DNA from: Channallabes apus
Lineage: Eukaryota > Chordata > Actinopteri > Siluriformes > Clariidae
Length of the DNA stretch: 64,000 nt
Assembly (NCBI GenBank): GCA_030522415.1
Contig: CM060112.1
Coordinates: forward strand, 9,197,501 to 9,261,500
Direction of reading: 5' to 3'
The notes under the pieces: model-generated
What the model saw: only the letters and a program-made list of their open reading frames with translations
What the model was told of the DNA's origin: nothing
Databases searched by the model: none
Part shown: one piece after another, positions 24,611 to 35,336 of the stretch
How the letters are laid out: every line of letters begins with the position of its first letter
Position numbering within the stretch: the stretch's first letter is position 1
Program-made: the position numbers and the translations under genes

Positions 24611-25324
24611 AAAACCCCTGATATTTAACTTCTTTTTTCATAAATTCCTATGAATACACATGTTCAATAAAGTGTTAACACAAACTCAAGATTACAATAT
24701 TTGTAAAAAAAAAAAAAAATAAAATAAATAAAAAAGTCTGTATAATTGTGACACAGTATAGTACAGGTATGATGCAAAATACAGTAAAAATAAGTTCAGT
24801 TTTATAGCATTACAGTAAAATCCTAAAATGAAAAACAATGAAATATTTAGACTATTGTGCTATAACAGTGAAACATTCTCTCTCACAAACTTAAACATTG
24901 CTGTGAAATATCCTTGACTAAAAACTATGAAGAAATGAACAATTTCAAACAATATTCTCAATGTTCCAATTAAAGTTGGATTGGAAACTTTATTACAAAT
25001 ATAGTACAATATAGTACAAAGTACTTTTTTAACCCTATTGTTCTTATATAATGTATGTGTACAAATAACTTCAACTTTTAGTTCGGAATCCTAATGCAAT
25101 TAAGTCAAATCTAAAACATACCAAAATGGCAAAATGGACGGTCCAGTGTATCCAAGAAAGATCTTCTTCCAAACAGGCAATAAAGAACTGGATCATGGTG
25201 GATTGGAAGAGAGAAGAAAAGAACACATTAAGATCTTAGATTTAAAAGAAAAACGTGGCAGTATTAATAAATGAGCTTTGTTTACAGCAACAACAATAAG
25301 AATTAAAACAAGAATAAAAAATAT

Positions 25325-25745
25325 CTTACCGTCATTGTCTCTTGAGCTTGCAGGTATTTTACATTTCAGAGTCTTCTCCTCTGTCCCTCAGAGACTGCTT
25401 TCCTCCTCACCTGTAGCTCAGCAGCGTGTCTTCACTCCTCTGAATTTACACACAACCACTTACTGGCTGCTGAGTCATACCACCCCTGCGCGCGCTAAAC
25501 ATTTGAAGGACGCCTGTTTCCCATTGGCTGGTTCATATCACGTTACGTCTGTACCTGAGCAATAAACGCAGGCGTTTTCCGCATCAGGTCCCGCCCTCAC
25601 TTGCGCGCTTATTTAAATGTGCCAGTAATGAAGAGGCAATTAGAATATCTCCGCCTCCGGCTGCTGATCAGCCAATCAGAAACAAGATTAGAATGTTCCC
25701 GCCTCCAGCTTCTGATTGGCTGTGGCAGTTAAGCGGAGAGTCCGT
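25325..25745 (-). promoter_or_regulatory. Promoter-like GC-rich core inside the DNA element
   Basis: This segment is much richer in GC and CpG than its surroundings. It holds three CCAAT-type boxes (cccattggctgg at 25530, cagccaatcag at 25667, ctgattggctg at 25711). On the minus strand a good splice donor (CG|GTAAGATAT) has its GT at 25328-25329. It may be a captured host promoter and first exon, or the element's own. Confidence 0.4.
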
Positions 25746-26701
25746 GGAGTTTTCACTAACATTTTTGGTACAAAAATGACACCATAGTGCCCCTGATACA
25801 AGCTAAATATCAAAATGTAACTTAAAGCGTTGCTTTAAAACAGCTACACAGCAAATACATTATCCTTGTGTCAGAATATGCAGGAATGCATTAAGAAAGC
25901 TGATGGCTAGATTGTGATGGTGATATTTCAGAACAACTGTAATACAAAAATATATTTTTTGATAAGTATCAGTCTCCTAAATTCTCTTCACATTCTTTGA
26001 AGGCATGAAGCAGATACTATAGCCTACATGTACAGTAAGTGATAATGTAAGAATAATCTTTTAAAAAGTCATGAAAAAATGCTAAACTTGCATCTAGAAC
26101 TTAAATATCAAAGTATTATAAAACTAATATGATTTACCTCAAAATTACAAAGAAAAACAATAAAATGTTTGTATGGACATTAACCTTTATCTAATGAATT
26201 TTGTATTTAATTACAATTTATTATTGTAATTTTACATAAAGTTACACGTAATTTACAAAAACAGAAAAAACACAGTAAAAATAATATGGTATTTTTACTG
26301 TTAAAAAATGTGAAAAAAAGTTAATTTTTCAATATTGAAATAATACTTAAAAAAACAGTCGACTTCGTAATTTACAGATAATGTCTGTCATTTCACAGAG
26401 ATTTGTATGTAGTTAAAAAAAAAAGGAAAACTACTATAAAATTTGAAAGTTATTTTCCGTAAATTTAGGACTTTTTTTTTTTACAGTGTAGAGAATCTGT
26501 GGGATATTGTGAAGAGAAAGTTGAGAGACACAAGAATCTGCAAAAGGATTCCCGACCAAGTATTGAGTGCATAACTGAACATAATTATTTGAAGGTTGAC
26601 TTTTTTCGTATTAAAAACACTTTTCTTTTATTGGTCGGATGAAATATGCTAATTTTTTGAGATAGGGATTTTGGGTTTTCATGAGCTGTATGCCATAATC
26701 A

Positions 26702-26999
26702 ATCATTCATTCATTCATTCATCTTCTATACCGCTTAATCCTGTGTTCAGGGTCACGGGGGACCTGGAGCCTATCCCAGGAGACTTCGGGCACTAGGCGG
26801 GGTACACCCTGGACAGGGTGCCAATCCATCGCAGGGCACACACACATACACACACTCACACACCCAATCACACACTATGGGCAATTTAGGAACGCCAATT
26901 AGCCTAACCTGCATATCTTTGGACTGTGGGAGGAAACCGGAGTACCCGGAGGAAACCCACCAAGCACGGGGAGAACATGCAAACTTCATGCACACAGAC
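26702..26999 (-). mobile_element. 5'-truncated SINE in the Tc1-like right repeat
   Basis: Same family as 10405-10770, but the tRNA head is missing (the sequence stops at catgcacacagac). It is flanked by a 5-bp duplication AATCA at 26697-26701 and 27000-27004. Confidence 0.88.
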
Positions 27000-27145
27000 A
27001 ATCATCAATATTAAAACAATAAAACACTTGAACTACTTCAGTTGTGTGTAATGAATCTAAAATATATGAAAGTTGAATGTTTATCAGTACATTACAGAAA
27101 ATAATGAACTTTATCACAATATGCAAATTTTTTGAGAAGGACCTG

Positions 27146-27860
27146 TATAATAACAGCCTTCTAAACCATTCTCTTGGTGATTTGTATCATGTCTCTTTCT
27201 GCGGTATTTAATTGAAAATTATTTCTTAGGACAAGTTTTCTGTCAATAAGGTGTTGAAATGAAAGTGACCTAGAGGAGAATGTGTCTGAGACAGAGGACC
27301 CTAATTATGAGGCATCCTAAAAAAAGACTCTCTGTGTTGACCCTCCTTTTGTCTTTCAACAACCAGCAAACACATTACCTTCCCCCAAAAAAATTACTAT
27401 GGTCTGATGTAGGGATGTAGCTATCGAATATTTTAGTAATCGAGTATTCTACCAAAAATTGTATCTATTAATCGGATAAAATGTACTTTTGCTTCATTAA
27501 ACAGCAATGGAAAATATACAAGAGAAACAAAGATTAATTGGTTTTCTTTTTAGAAAAATCTACTTTTATTTTTTAAATGCATACAGCATTTTATAAAAAA
27601 AAAATATTGTCATTATTCACAACACAAGGAGTAGCTTATACCCCTATCTCATCTATGCGGTTTGACTCACGGTGAGATGCGGTGTTAGGCACCATGCGCG
27701 GCGCCGCGGCAATTGCCCGTCGACGTTCCGCTGATGCAACAAATAATTGTGCAAAAACATAATGCAAGCTATTAACATTAATTAAAAGAAGCTTAGAGGC
27801 AGAAGATTTTGCCTCCATCATTATTTTGTAATCTAATTACTCGAGTTACTCAAGGAACGT
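27146..27860. other. End of duplication unit B
   Basis: Homologous to 10345-11140 up to about 27560 (ttggttttctttttagaaaa). After that comes AT-rich sequence and a short CpG-rich patch (27655-27735) with no recognisable gene. Confidence 0.75.
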
Positions 27861-27884
27861 TTCAGCCCTAGTCTGATGCAAGCA

Positions 27885-28010
27885 ATATGGTATGTATGTG
27901 ACAAGTGGGTTCAGCGATTACACTTTCTTCACAACCCAGGTCCTCACCTAACTGTGGATGAATGTCTGGTTGCATTTCATGGGTGCTGTATCTTCAGATA
28001 ATACTGTACA
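27885..28010 (+). pseudogene. piggyBac-like transposase fragment
   Basis: The plus-strand translation gives a piece near TVDECLVAFHG, matching the conserved DDE-region phrase of piggyBac/PGBD transposases in which Asp and Glu follow a Thr-Val. It is short and isolated. Confidence 0.6.
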
Positions 28011-28892
28011 TCGTTAGCCCCTTGTAATCTTCTTCAACATCAGTGAATGGAGGACTGATGCTGCCTTTGTAATATGGAGTGAAATAAACAAGAACCGGAT
28101 GTAAAAAAAATTCCTCTAAATTTTTGACATTGTGTTTGTTTTCCATGGGGTCAAATTGATCCCAAGCATAATACATTAGTGATTTTGATAAAAATTGTTT
28201 TCATTCCAAAAGTATATATAATAATAAAGTCAAAGGCTTTTTTGATATCTCTAACGGGTCAGTCGTGATAATGTCTTAAACTTACACCTAAAAATGATTA
28301 ATAACTTTCTGTGTGCCATGATATTGAGTGACATTACAGTATATTCAGTGACACGATCAGTGACATCACATTCAGTGGCATCACATTAAGTAACATATAG
28401 TGTGAGGCTTTTCTTCCAGCATCTGTGACCTATTCTACACATACACACACAATCTCACGAGGCACACACATACACCTCTCTCTCTCACTAACACACACTA
28501 ACGCACTCAACTACTATTTAAGGTCCAAACTGACATTAGCCCTGTATAGTGTGTGATGTGTGCAAGTTGTGTTCGGTGCAATCGGGTGGCGATGGCTATT
28601 TCAAGGTTTTAACGCACTCTAATGACACAAGGAAAGTAAAAAGGAGACGGTTAAAATTCTTGAAATACATGTAATAATAGGAACTAACTCGTGTTCTGCA
28701 GAAATTTTTTTGCCGGCGCTGGTCGGTGGAGCAAGCGATGGGTCGTATGACTTGAAGCAGGGTGACGGAGCCGGTACTGGCAGGACGTCCTCGATGCCCG
28801 AAGGAGGTGAAACGAACTTTGGATCGTCGTGAGCAGGGCGGCGAAACAGGCACTACGTCCTCGGGGCTGGGCGAAGGAATAGGCGCGATGTC
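28011..28892. other. Low-complexity and unassigned sequence
   Basis: Includes a tract with repeated cagtgacatcacatt words (28320-28400) and CA-rich sequence (28436-28500). From about 28690 it becomes GC-rich and continues the acidic-proline coding theme of the next feature with frameshifts. Confidence 0.5.
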
Positions 28893-28979
28893 CTAGGAGC
28901 TGGACTGCGGAGGCAGAAGTGTGACGCCCTCGACGTCGATCTGGGCCGATGTCCTCGGAATCGAGCTGAGGAACTGGCA

Positions 28980-29560
28980 CGACGGCGGAGGAGGAAGCAC
29001 GATGTTCTTGAAATCGAGCAGAGGAGGAGGAAGCACGACGTCCTCTTCGTCGAGGGAAGGAGGAGGAAGTGCGATGTCCTCTTCGTCGAGCGGAGGAGCT
29101 GGCTCGACGTCCTCGAAGCCGAACGGCGGAGGAGAAACCACGAGTTCCTCGCTGTCGAGCAGGGGAGGAGAAAGAACGAGATCCTCGCTGTCGAGCAGGG
29201 GAGGAGAAAGCACGACATCCTCGCTGTCGAGCAGGGGAAGAGAAAGCACGAGTTCCTCGCTGTCGATCAGAGGAGGAGAAAGCATGACATCCTCGCTGTC
29301 GATCAGAGGAGGAGAAAGCACGACGTCCTCGCTGTCAAGCAGAGGAGGAGGTTCTATGTCCTCGGAGCCGGGCGGAGGAGGTAGCAGGATGTTATGAAAG
29401 TCGAACCAAGGCTCGATGCCTTTGCTGTTGAGCAGAGGAGGAGGAAGCTCGACGTCCTCAGAGATGATCGGAGGAGGAGGAGGAAACACAGCGTCCTCAT
29501 AGACGATCGGTGGGGGAGGAGGAAGCGCGACATCCTCACTGTCGAACAGAGGTGGAAACA
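28980..29560. repeat. 36-bp minisatellite
   Basis: Tandem units of 36 bp around tcctcgctgtcgagcagggg, with register examples at 29183 and 29219. Both strands stay open for hundreds of bases because the unit is a multiple of three. Confidence 0.9.
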
Positions 29561-29594
29561 CAATGTTCACACAGTCGAACGGAGGAGGAGGAAG

Positions 29595-29815
29595 AAGATC
29601 AGAGCCTTTAGCGTGGCTCTAGTGAAGCTCAGAGCCTTCTGAGTGGCTCACGTGAAGAGCAGAGCTTGCTGCGTGGCTTTTGTGAAGATCAGAGCCCACA
29701 GCGTGGCTCTCATGATGATCAGAGTCCGCAGCGTGGCTCTATTGAAGATCAGAGCCCGCAGCGTGGCTCTCGTGAAGGTCAGAGCCCGCAGTGTGGCTCT
29801 CATGACGATGGAGCT
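29595..29815. repeat. 33-bp minisatellite
   Basis: About six to seven units of 33 bp around agagcccgcagcgtggctct. They directly adjoin the 36-bp array and lie in the same minus-strand frame. Confidence 0.9.
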
Positions 29816-30207
29816 GGACGAGTAGACTTTGGTGCTGTTCCACCTGCTCCCGCAGGCTTTGTATATGCTCCTGATTCTGATCCGCCCAAAGCATGCAGAT
29901 ATTTCTTGTTCCTCCCTCCTTACATTCCCTCTCAGCCTGGGGTTCTTCCCCCTCGTCACCACCATACCTGACCCTCCTGGCCCGTACCTCTTGGTCAGTG
30001 CGCAGAATCCTATCTCCCCCAGCTGGGTACTTTTTAAACGGCATACGTTGAATGGCAAGCCTGCAGCCCTCTCCCTCGCTCACTTCTTTCGTTCTCTCTC
30101 CTATGCTCTTCGAAGTCGCGCCATTGTCACTGCCCCCCCCCCCCCACAAAAAAAAAAAACATCCAGGGTAAACACCTTTGCTATGCCACTGTATAAGTCT
30201 AGCATTC

Positions 30208-30587
30208 TGTCACGTCTGGGTTGGCTGTGTCGGCGTGGCATAGATGGAGAGGCACAGGTGTCGGTTGGTAAGTTCTTTTCATTAATAATGGAAGAAATGT
30301 AAAACTGAAACCCAAACTCGACATTGGAAACAGGAAACTTTACTTTAATTACATCTACTACTCGAAAAACAACCCTAACAATAACAAATGCTAGACACCA
30401 AACAGAACTTAAGACACAGGCTATTTATACTAATTAACTAATGGGTCACCATGGTTCAGGTGAGTGCTCCCATCACCTGACCGAGGCGCAGTCTGGGACA
30501 TGAAGATCCAACTCCAAAAGCAACTACAACACTAAAAACACAAAACGAGTCTGGGCGTCTGGCGCCCTCTAGGTGCTAACCCTTACA
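30208..30587. repeat. LTR-like block, possibly solo
   Basis: 380 bp starting TGTCACGTCTGGG and ending CCCTTACA, with TG...CA ends and the fish-LTR-like phrase ctggcgccctctagg near one end. No second copy lies in the window and no target duplication is clear, so assignment as an LTR is tentative. Confidence 0.4.
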
Positions 30588-30589
30588 GC

Positions 30590-30890
30590 AGTGCTTCTAC
30601 TTTCTGCAAAGACGGAGAAAAACCCATCTCTCTTCTTCCATCCTCATCACTTTCTACAAATTGACTATAGAAATCACTCTGAGCAGCTGTATTACTGCCT
30701 GGTTTGGGAACTGCACCATCTCAGATTGCAAGACCATGCAGGAGATAATGAGGACAGCTGAGATCATCAAGATCCCTCCATCATAGATATTTACAACACA
30801 TGTTGCATTCAGGAAGAAAAAAAAACAGCATTGTGGATGCCCTCGCTTTATGGTTTCCAAGCAGCAGGTCAGCATTTCAACTCAGTGCAT
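30590..30890 (+). pseudogene. LINE fragment, end of reverse transcriptase ORF
   Basis: Matches the C-terminal part of a fish non-LTR retrotransposon ORF. Readable pieces include ITAWFGNCTISDCKT in shifted frames and a stretch from caggagataatgaggacagc that encodes IMRTAEIIKIPPS. It is 5' truncated and frame-shifted. Confidence 0.7.
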
Positions 30891-31414
30891 TTTATTATTA
30901 ATAGGTTGGAATATGAACTTTGTACTGGTCAATGATCAGTGAGCACTGTCCTCGAGTGTCTTGCATTGTTGTACACACTTCCCAGATAGCACCTGGAACA
31001 CAAGTTTAAAGACATGCTTGCTTTAATGAATTAATTTTTTAATTGCACAGGTAATAATGTGTTTAACCATCATGCTGTGTTCCGGTCAAATCTGACCAAT
31101 TTACATGCTTTCTCTCTAAAAAAGTGCAGTAAATTGTATTCATTTCTCGTGATGTTCACAGGATGAAGTTTGTTCACACATGGCATTTGAACACAACAAA
31201 TGAATTGGAAATATTTTTATAAGAATGTGTGTGTTTTTTATGGAACTTTTATACAGTCATGGTGTTCCCAGTAAAAAATGACCGGCCACTGTAAATGAAT
31301 GAGTAAGACTACACTTAATGTAAAAGAGTTCAAAACACATTTCTACACCCCTCTTCCACACTTAAACATTCAGGTGTCTTTGAGCAGACAGACACACACA
31401 TACACGCGAACACA

Positions 31415-31449
<35 letters not shown>

Positions 31450-31518
31450 CTTATGTTCCTTTTTGACTCTCATGGCAACCTGCATGGGAATCTATCGACA
31501 ACATAATTATTATTAAAA
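30891..31518. other. AT-rich, piggyBac-type motif words, CA microsatellite
   Basis: Contains tccggtcaaatctgacc (about 31081) and cagtaaaaaatgaccgg (about 31269). Related words recur at 32468 and 32813, around the piggyBac fragment at 31935. A (CA)n tract lies at 31415-31445. No gene is seen. Confidence 0.5.
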
Positions 31519-31886
31519 AATTTGATTCTTTTTTTTCCAAATTTTCTCCCTAATTTAGTCATGTCCAATTCCTCCCCGTCACTAGGCGGCTCCCACATTA
31601 AGGCTACTCACTCGGTCGGGAAAGCCAAAGATTATACAAGAACTGAATCTTTTTTTTTTCGAACTGCTCGCTCATGCACCGTTGGGGGCGGCGTAACTGA
31701 TTGGCTGTAGTGCCGTGATTAATGTGGGAGCATAAAGTACCTCTCACCCCTCCCCTCTGAGAGAGCTCGGCCAATCAGCTTTCTCCAGACCTCTGGCCAC
31801 GAGAGGCCACAGAATCACCCGGGAACCGAACCAGCCATCTCCGGGTTGATAGGGCGAGCACTTTAACACTGCGCCACTCGAAGCCC
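31519..31886 (-). mobile_element. tRNA-derived SINE, third family
   Basis: On the minus strand it begins GGGCTTCGAGTGGCGCAGTG (tRNA-like box A), with a box B-like ggctggttcggttcccg. It ends with actaaattagggagaaaatt, a tail common to a fish SINE family. Length is about 370 nt. Confidence 0.75.
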
Positions 31887-31934
31887 TGACAGCATAATTT
31901 TTACCACACCTATTAAAAAAACAAACTGCAACAA

Positions 31935-32135
31935 TCATGTTTGGCAGAAGTGGGTGGAGCACCTACCACAATCCAGGACCTGACATCACTGTTGATGAGC
32001 ATCTTGTTGGCTTTAAGAAGTATATGCAAGAGATGGGCAGCATGTGATGCAAAGACATGTTATGCATGGAACATGCAAGTGTACACAGTCAAACTGGCTG
32101 ATGGTATTCCTCAGAAAAATCTGAAGAACTGATTT
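31935..32135 (+). pseudogene. piggyBac-like transposase fragment
   Basis: Frames on the plus strand give PGPDITVDEHLVGFKK and then AACDAKTCYAWNMQVYT, both close to conserved piggyBac/PGBD transposase phrases and in the right order, joined by a small frameshift or deletion. Catalytic Asp context is partly present, but the gene is a fragment. Confidence 0.75.
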
Positions 32136-32177
32136 CACCCCTGCAAGGGTACAGGTCCTTGAAATGACATTAGGGCT

Positions 32178-32353
32178 ACTTTCATTCATTCATTCATTCA
32201 TTCATTTTCTATACCACTTAATCCTGTGTTCAGGGTCGCGGGGGACCTGGAGCCTATCCCAGGAGACTTCGGGCACTAGGCGGGGTACACCCTGGACAGG
32301 GTGCCAATCCATCGCAGGGCACACACACATACAGTACACACACTCACACACCC
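32178..32353 (-). mobile_element. 5'-truncated SINE
   Basis: Same family as 10405-10770, with (ATTC)n at the left and truncation after cacacaccc. An imperfect target duplication, attagggctactttc versus attagggctgcttta, flanks it. Confidence 0.85.
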
Positions 32354-33445
32354 AATTAGGGCTGCTTTATAATTGTAAATATGGTCATACAGCGTATGGG
32401 TCACGCAATATATTTGTAATATAGTTTTCCATGTGTATATTTGAGCTTTTGTTTTCAATATATCATACCGGTCAGTTTTGACTGGGAACCCAAAAGTTGT
32501 TATTTTGTACCACAAAAAATTTTACTTGTTCCAAAAAGTGACTTTGTTAAACATTTCAGTGAAGTACTCTGTGTTAAACAGGCAAATATTTTTTCATCTT
32601 AGATATTAGTCAAAATAATATCTATATAATGTTAATTTCCCTAAAAAATGAGTGGCATGAGCTCAGGTAAATGAGGCCTGTAGGACATACAGAGCAAATA
32701 CTGTACATGTTCAAAACATGTAATGTTCACAAGAGCTGAAGTTAATAAAAATATCTAATACAAAATTAGGTGATAATGTATGTATTATGGATTGATAGTA
32801 AAATAAAATGATCCGGTCAAAAGTGACTGGAAACATCATGAGTGTGACCCACAATGAACGCAACATGAGGCTTAATAAATGTGTGAAAAAAAAATGAAAG
32901 AAAAGTGGTATTTATATATTTGTTTGTTCATATTAAAATTGTAGACTCTATAAATATGCAATAATTGTTCAGATTGCTGTACCTTGCTGTGGTAGAGGTG
33001 AGCCACAACCAAGGTTGTTTTAGATGTCTTTAGTCATGTAGTTCTGCATTGTATTGTAATACAGTATTGTAATGCTGGTTTGTTTTAGTTTGTGCTGTCC
33101 TTACTAGATGATTGAAATGACCATGAAAGCTACTTGACTTTTTCATGAATTAAAATTATATTTGTAGGAAAATCGCTTCAATATACTGTATGGTGATTTG
33201 AGGTATATTGCTGCATGATGTTTCATTTTACATAGTGTTTTTGTCTGTTTGTATGTTTTTGTAAATTAGAAGGTAGACCAATCTATTATGTATTCTTATT
33301 TTATGAATAAAGCTTAAATATCAGAATTAAGTTTAAATGTAAATTATTCATTATATTAAACTCTTAATATTTGTGTCTGTTTCACATGATGAACATTCAT
33401 GCAAATATGGTGTGTTTGTCAACAGTATATGTTAAAATATTCTAA
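32354..33445. other. AT-rich stretch with no gene
   Basis: I looked for an LRR second exon here, because the orphan promoter at 33446-33592 should splice into it. I saw none in either strand's translations. Confidence 0.6.
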
Positions 33446-33592
33446 TTTACCTTATAATACTGTACGTTACTTTAAAATATTGTCTCATGTCAGCAAATAC
33501 AGCAGTGTGTAATGTGTTTATCTTCTTTCCCCAGCATTCAGGAACACCCTAAGTGTGGGCAGGTCATTTTCTGTTTACACAGATAAAAGCTG
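33446..33592 (-). promoter_or_regulatory. Orphan third copy of the LRR promoter and exon 1
   Basis: Diverged copy of 6076-6222 and 16195-16345. TTATCT at 33518-33523 and AGATAAA at 33581-33587 are 63 bp apart (66 in the others), the words gtgtgggcaggtcattttct and atgtgggcgggacattttct correspond, and the minus-strand donor ATAAG|GTAAAT is kept. No LRR exon follows. Confidence 0.6.
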
Positions 33593-33824
33593 AGTAGAGA
33601 GGCATACTGTATTGACTGACATAATAACATTTCTGTCTACAGCTACAGTACAATGTTTTATATATATATATACAGATAAACTGTTATTATACTATTAAAC
33701 TGTTATTTAATCTTAGCATTGTTTGACTAGTCTTATGCAAACATTTTTTTTATTTCAGTTAAGTGTTTTATTGTTGGCAAATATCTACTACTGTATCTAC
33801 TACTAGAGATAGTTGAATCACTTC

Positions 33825-34280
33825 ATAAAATCTTCTCCAGGACATCCCACAGACTTTTAATGGAGTTAAGGTCATCAGTATCATGTGGTGGCCAATTCAT
33901 ATGTGAAAATGCCTTCTTATAATCTTTCACAATCTGATCCTGATGATTTTGGCATTGCTGTCCTGGAATATGCCAATGCAATCAGGGGGGGACAAAATCC
34001 ATTAAACATGCCTAAACCTGACCAAACTGAAGCAACCGCAGATCATAACACTGCCGCCAGAGGCTTGTACAGTAGGCACTATGCATGATTGGTGCATCGT
34101 TTCATGTGCTTCCGTTCCTACTCTAAATCACCCATCACGATGGCAGAGGGTCCATTTTTTTTCCATTGCTCAAAATCTTTATGCTGCCTAGTAAATTGAA
34201 GCCTTACATCCGATTAGCCTCAGTAACGAGTGATTTACTTATGGCCAGACAGCTCTACGGTTCCAATCCTGTATGCTGTT
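33825..34280 (-). pseudogene. Degenerate Tc1-like transposase
   Basis: Plus-strand words such as catcccacagacttttaatg, gtggtggccaattcatatgt and gcttgtacagtaggcactat are reverse complements of a fish Tc1-like transposase region. No long frame survives. Confidence 0.7.
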
Positions 34281-34283
34281 ATT

Positions 34284-34287
<4 letters not shown>

Positions 34288-34362
<75 letters not shown>
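34288..34362. repeat. (GT)n microsatellite
   Basis: About 75 nt of nearly pure GT repeats. Confidence 0.97.
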
Positions 34363-34435
34363 GTGAATGCTTTTACTGTCACTGTTAAACATAGCTGTGA
34401 TTTCTACTGTCAATTTATTTATGAAGCAACGTCAT

Positions 34436-34594
34436 CAACCATTTAAGTGACCTCTATTCATGGTTGTTCATTATTTTTTGATAATTATTGCAGCAGTCAA
34501 TATCTGTTAAGGCAACTACTTGTTGGCTTCATCAAGCAAAGAGAGCAACTAAGGAGATTGTGGAAATTACAGGAATTAGGTTTAGAAATGACTA

Positions 34595-34638
<44 letters not shown>

Positions 34639-34690
34639 GGATGGGAAAAAAATAATGAACAACCATGAATAGTGATCACTTAAATGGTTG
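34436..34690. mobile_element. 255-bp element with 44-bp inverted ends
   Basis: The left end caaccatttaagtgacctct and the right end agtgatcacttaaatggttg begin a 44-bp inverted pair with two mismatches, continuing through attcatggttgttcattatt. The interior carries an (ATA)n tract at about 34598-34636. I could not find a target duplication. It looks like a miniature inverted-repeat element of unknown class. Confidence 0.7.
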
Positions 34691-35284
34691 CTTAAAGTTT
34701 TTTTAAATACATTTTATAGCATTTAAACACCTTCCACTAAAAACAAATTAATACTATTGTCATGTTAGCTTAATACATTTTCTCATAAAACCATATACTC
34801 ATAAAACCAAATTTAAGATTCCCACATGGTATACATATAATTCAATCGAATTATACAACTTACAACTTAGATGCATTTTGCATTTAGATGCATTAAGATA
34901 GTTATTCAAAATAAGAAGGCAGTGTAACGATAGATAGATTGATAGATTGATTGATTGATTTTAATTAGACTAAACAAAGTCTTGTATTATATTGGGCTTG
35001 GTGACTCATCCCATCACTGAAATCCAGGGTATGAAGATGCAGTTTGGTCCAATAGGTAATGTCATCTTCTTTACTGACAAACAAACATCTTTGTTTAACA
35101 TTAGTTGAGAAAAGCAATGTTTGGAAACCTCACACGTGTTGCATTTTTTCATTCTTTTTTCAGTTTACTTTAATGGTCAAAAACTGTACATAAGAAACAA
35201 ATAAATGTACAATTATGTTTCATTAGTACATAATTCATTTCTATAAAAATTAATCCAGCTGAGATTATAAGGAAGTTGAGTCAA

Positions 35285-35287
<3 letters not shown>
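34691..35287. other. AT-rich, no gene
   Basis: Contains a short (GATT)n tract near 34938-34962 and nothing else I can name. Confidence 0.6.

Positions 35288-35333
<46 letters not shown>
35288..35333. repeat. (CA)n microsatellite
   Basis: About 46 nt of CA repeats abutting the Tc1-like remnant at 35334. Confidence 0.97.

Positions 35334-35336
<3 letters not shown>

Larger units (their letters stand above)
24044..26488. mobile_element. 2.4-kb TA-flanked nonautonomous DNA element
   Basis: The ends are CACTGCAAAAAA and TTTTTTTACAGTG, flanked by TA (24042-24043 and 26489-26490). Removal of the element and one TA restores the transposase frame at the site. It holds five tandem ~84-bp units at its left side, a GC-rich promoter-like core and AT-rich right arm, and no transposase. 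TA targeting suggests Tc1/mariner-type mobilisation, which is inference. Confidence 0.85.
23147..26575 (+). pseudogene. Tc1-like transposase split by a SINE and a DNA element
   Basis: The N-terminal part (23147-23367) begins MGKTASLTAVQKAI and has a helix-turn-helix (QKEISERIGCSQSAASRHL). A SINE follows. The frame resumes at about 23574 with frameshifts, and a later segment (23651-24043) includes FQHDLAPAHSAKTT and SPDLNPI. A 2.4-kb element then interrupts it immediately before the catalytic Glu codon, and the rest resumes at 26491 as ENLWDIVKRKLRDTRICKRI. Confidence 0.88.
22850..27145 (+). mobile_element. Tc1-like transposon carrying three nested insertions
   Basis: Its inverted repeats contain ttgtgtgtaatgaatctaaa (right) and its left counterpart. 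The right end reads ttttttgagaaggacctg followed by TA. The left repeat lacks its outer ~28 bp, and unit B lacks about 500 bp of flank there, so insertion or later loss deleted DNA. Without insertions it would be about 1.35 kb. Confidence 0.88.
28893..30149 (-). pseudogene. GC-rich reading frame with two different tandem protein repeats
   Basis: A single minus-strand frame of about 419 codons is broken by only two TAG codons, at about 29739 and 29640. From the N terminus it encodes a basic, Glu-rich segment containing MPFKKYPAGGDRILRTDQ, a helix-like stretch (QEHIQSLREQVEQHQSLL), then 11-residue repeats of the HESHAAGSDLH type, then about 15 repeats of 12 residues of the DSEDVVLSPPLL type. The frame seems to continue below 28893 with frameshifts (EDVLPVPAPSP). 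GC content is far above the flanks, and an LTR-like block lies just upstream. I do not recognise the product. It may be the body of an unknown retroelement or a decayed host gene. Confidence 0.45.

Noticed and set aside
28921..29397. Ser/Gly-rich plus-strand frame
   Set aside because: Opposite strand of the 36-bp minisatellite; the minus frame is longer and joins the second repeat in phase.
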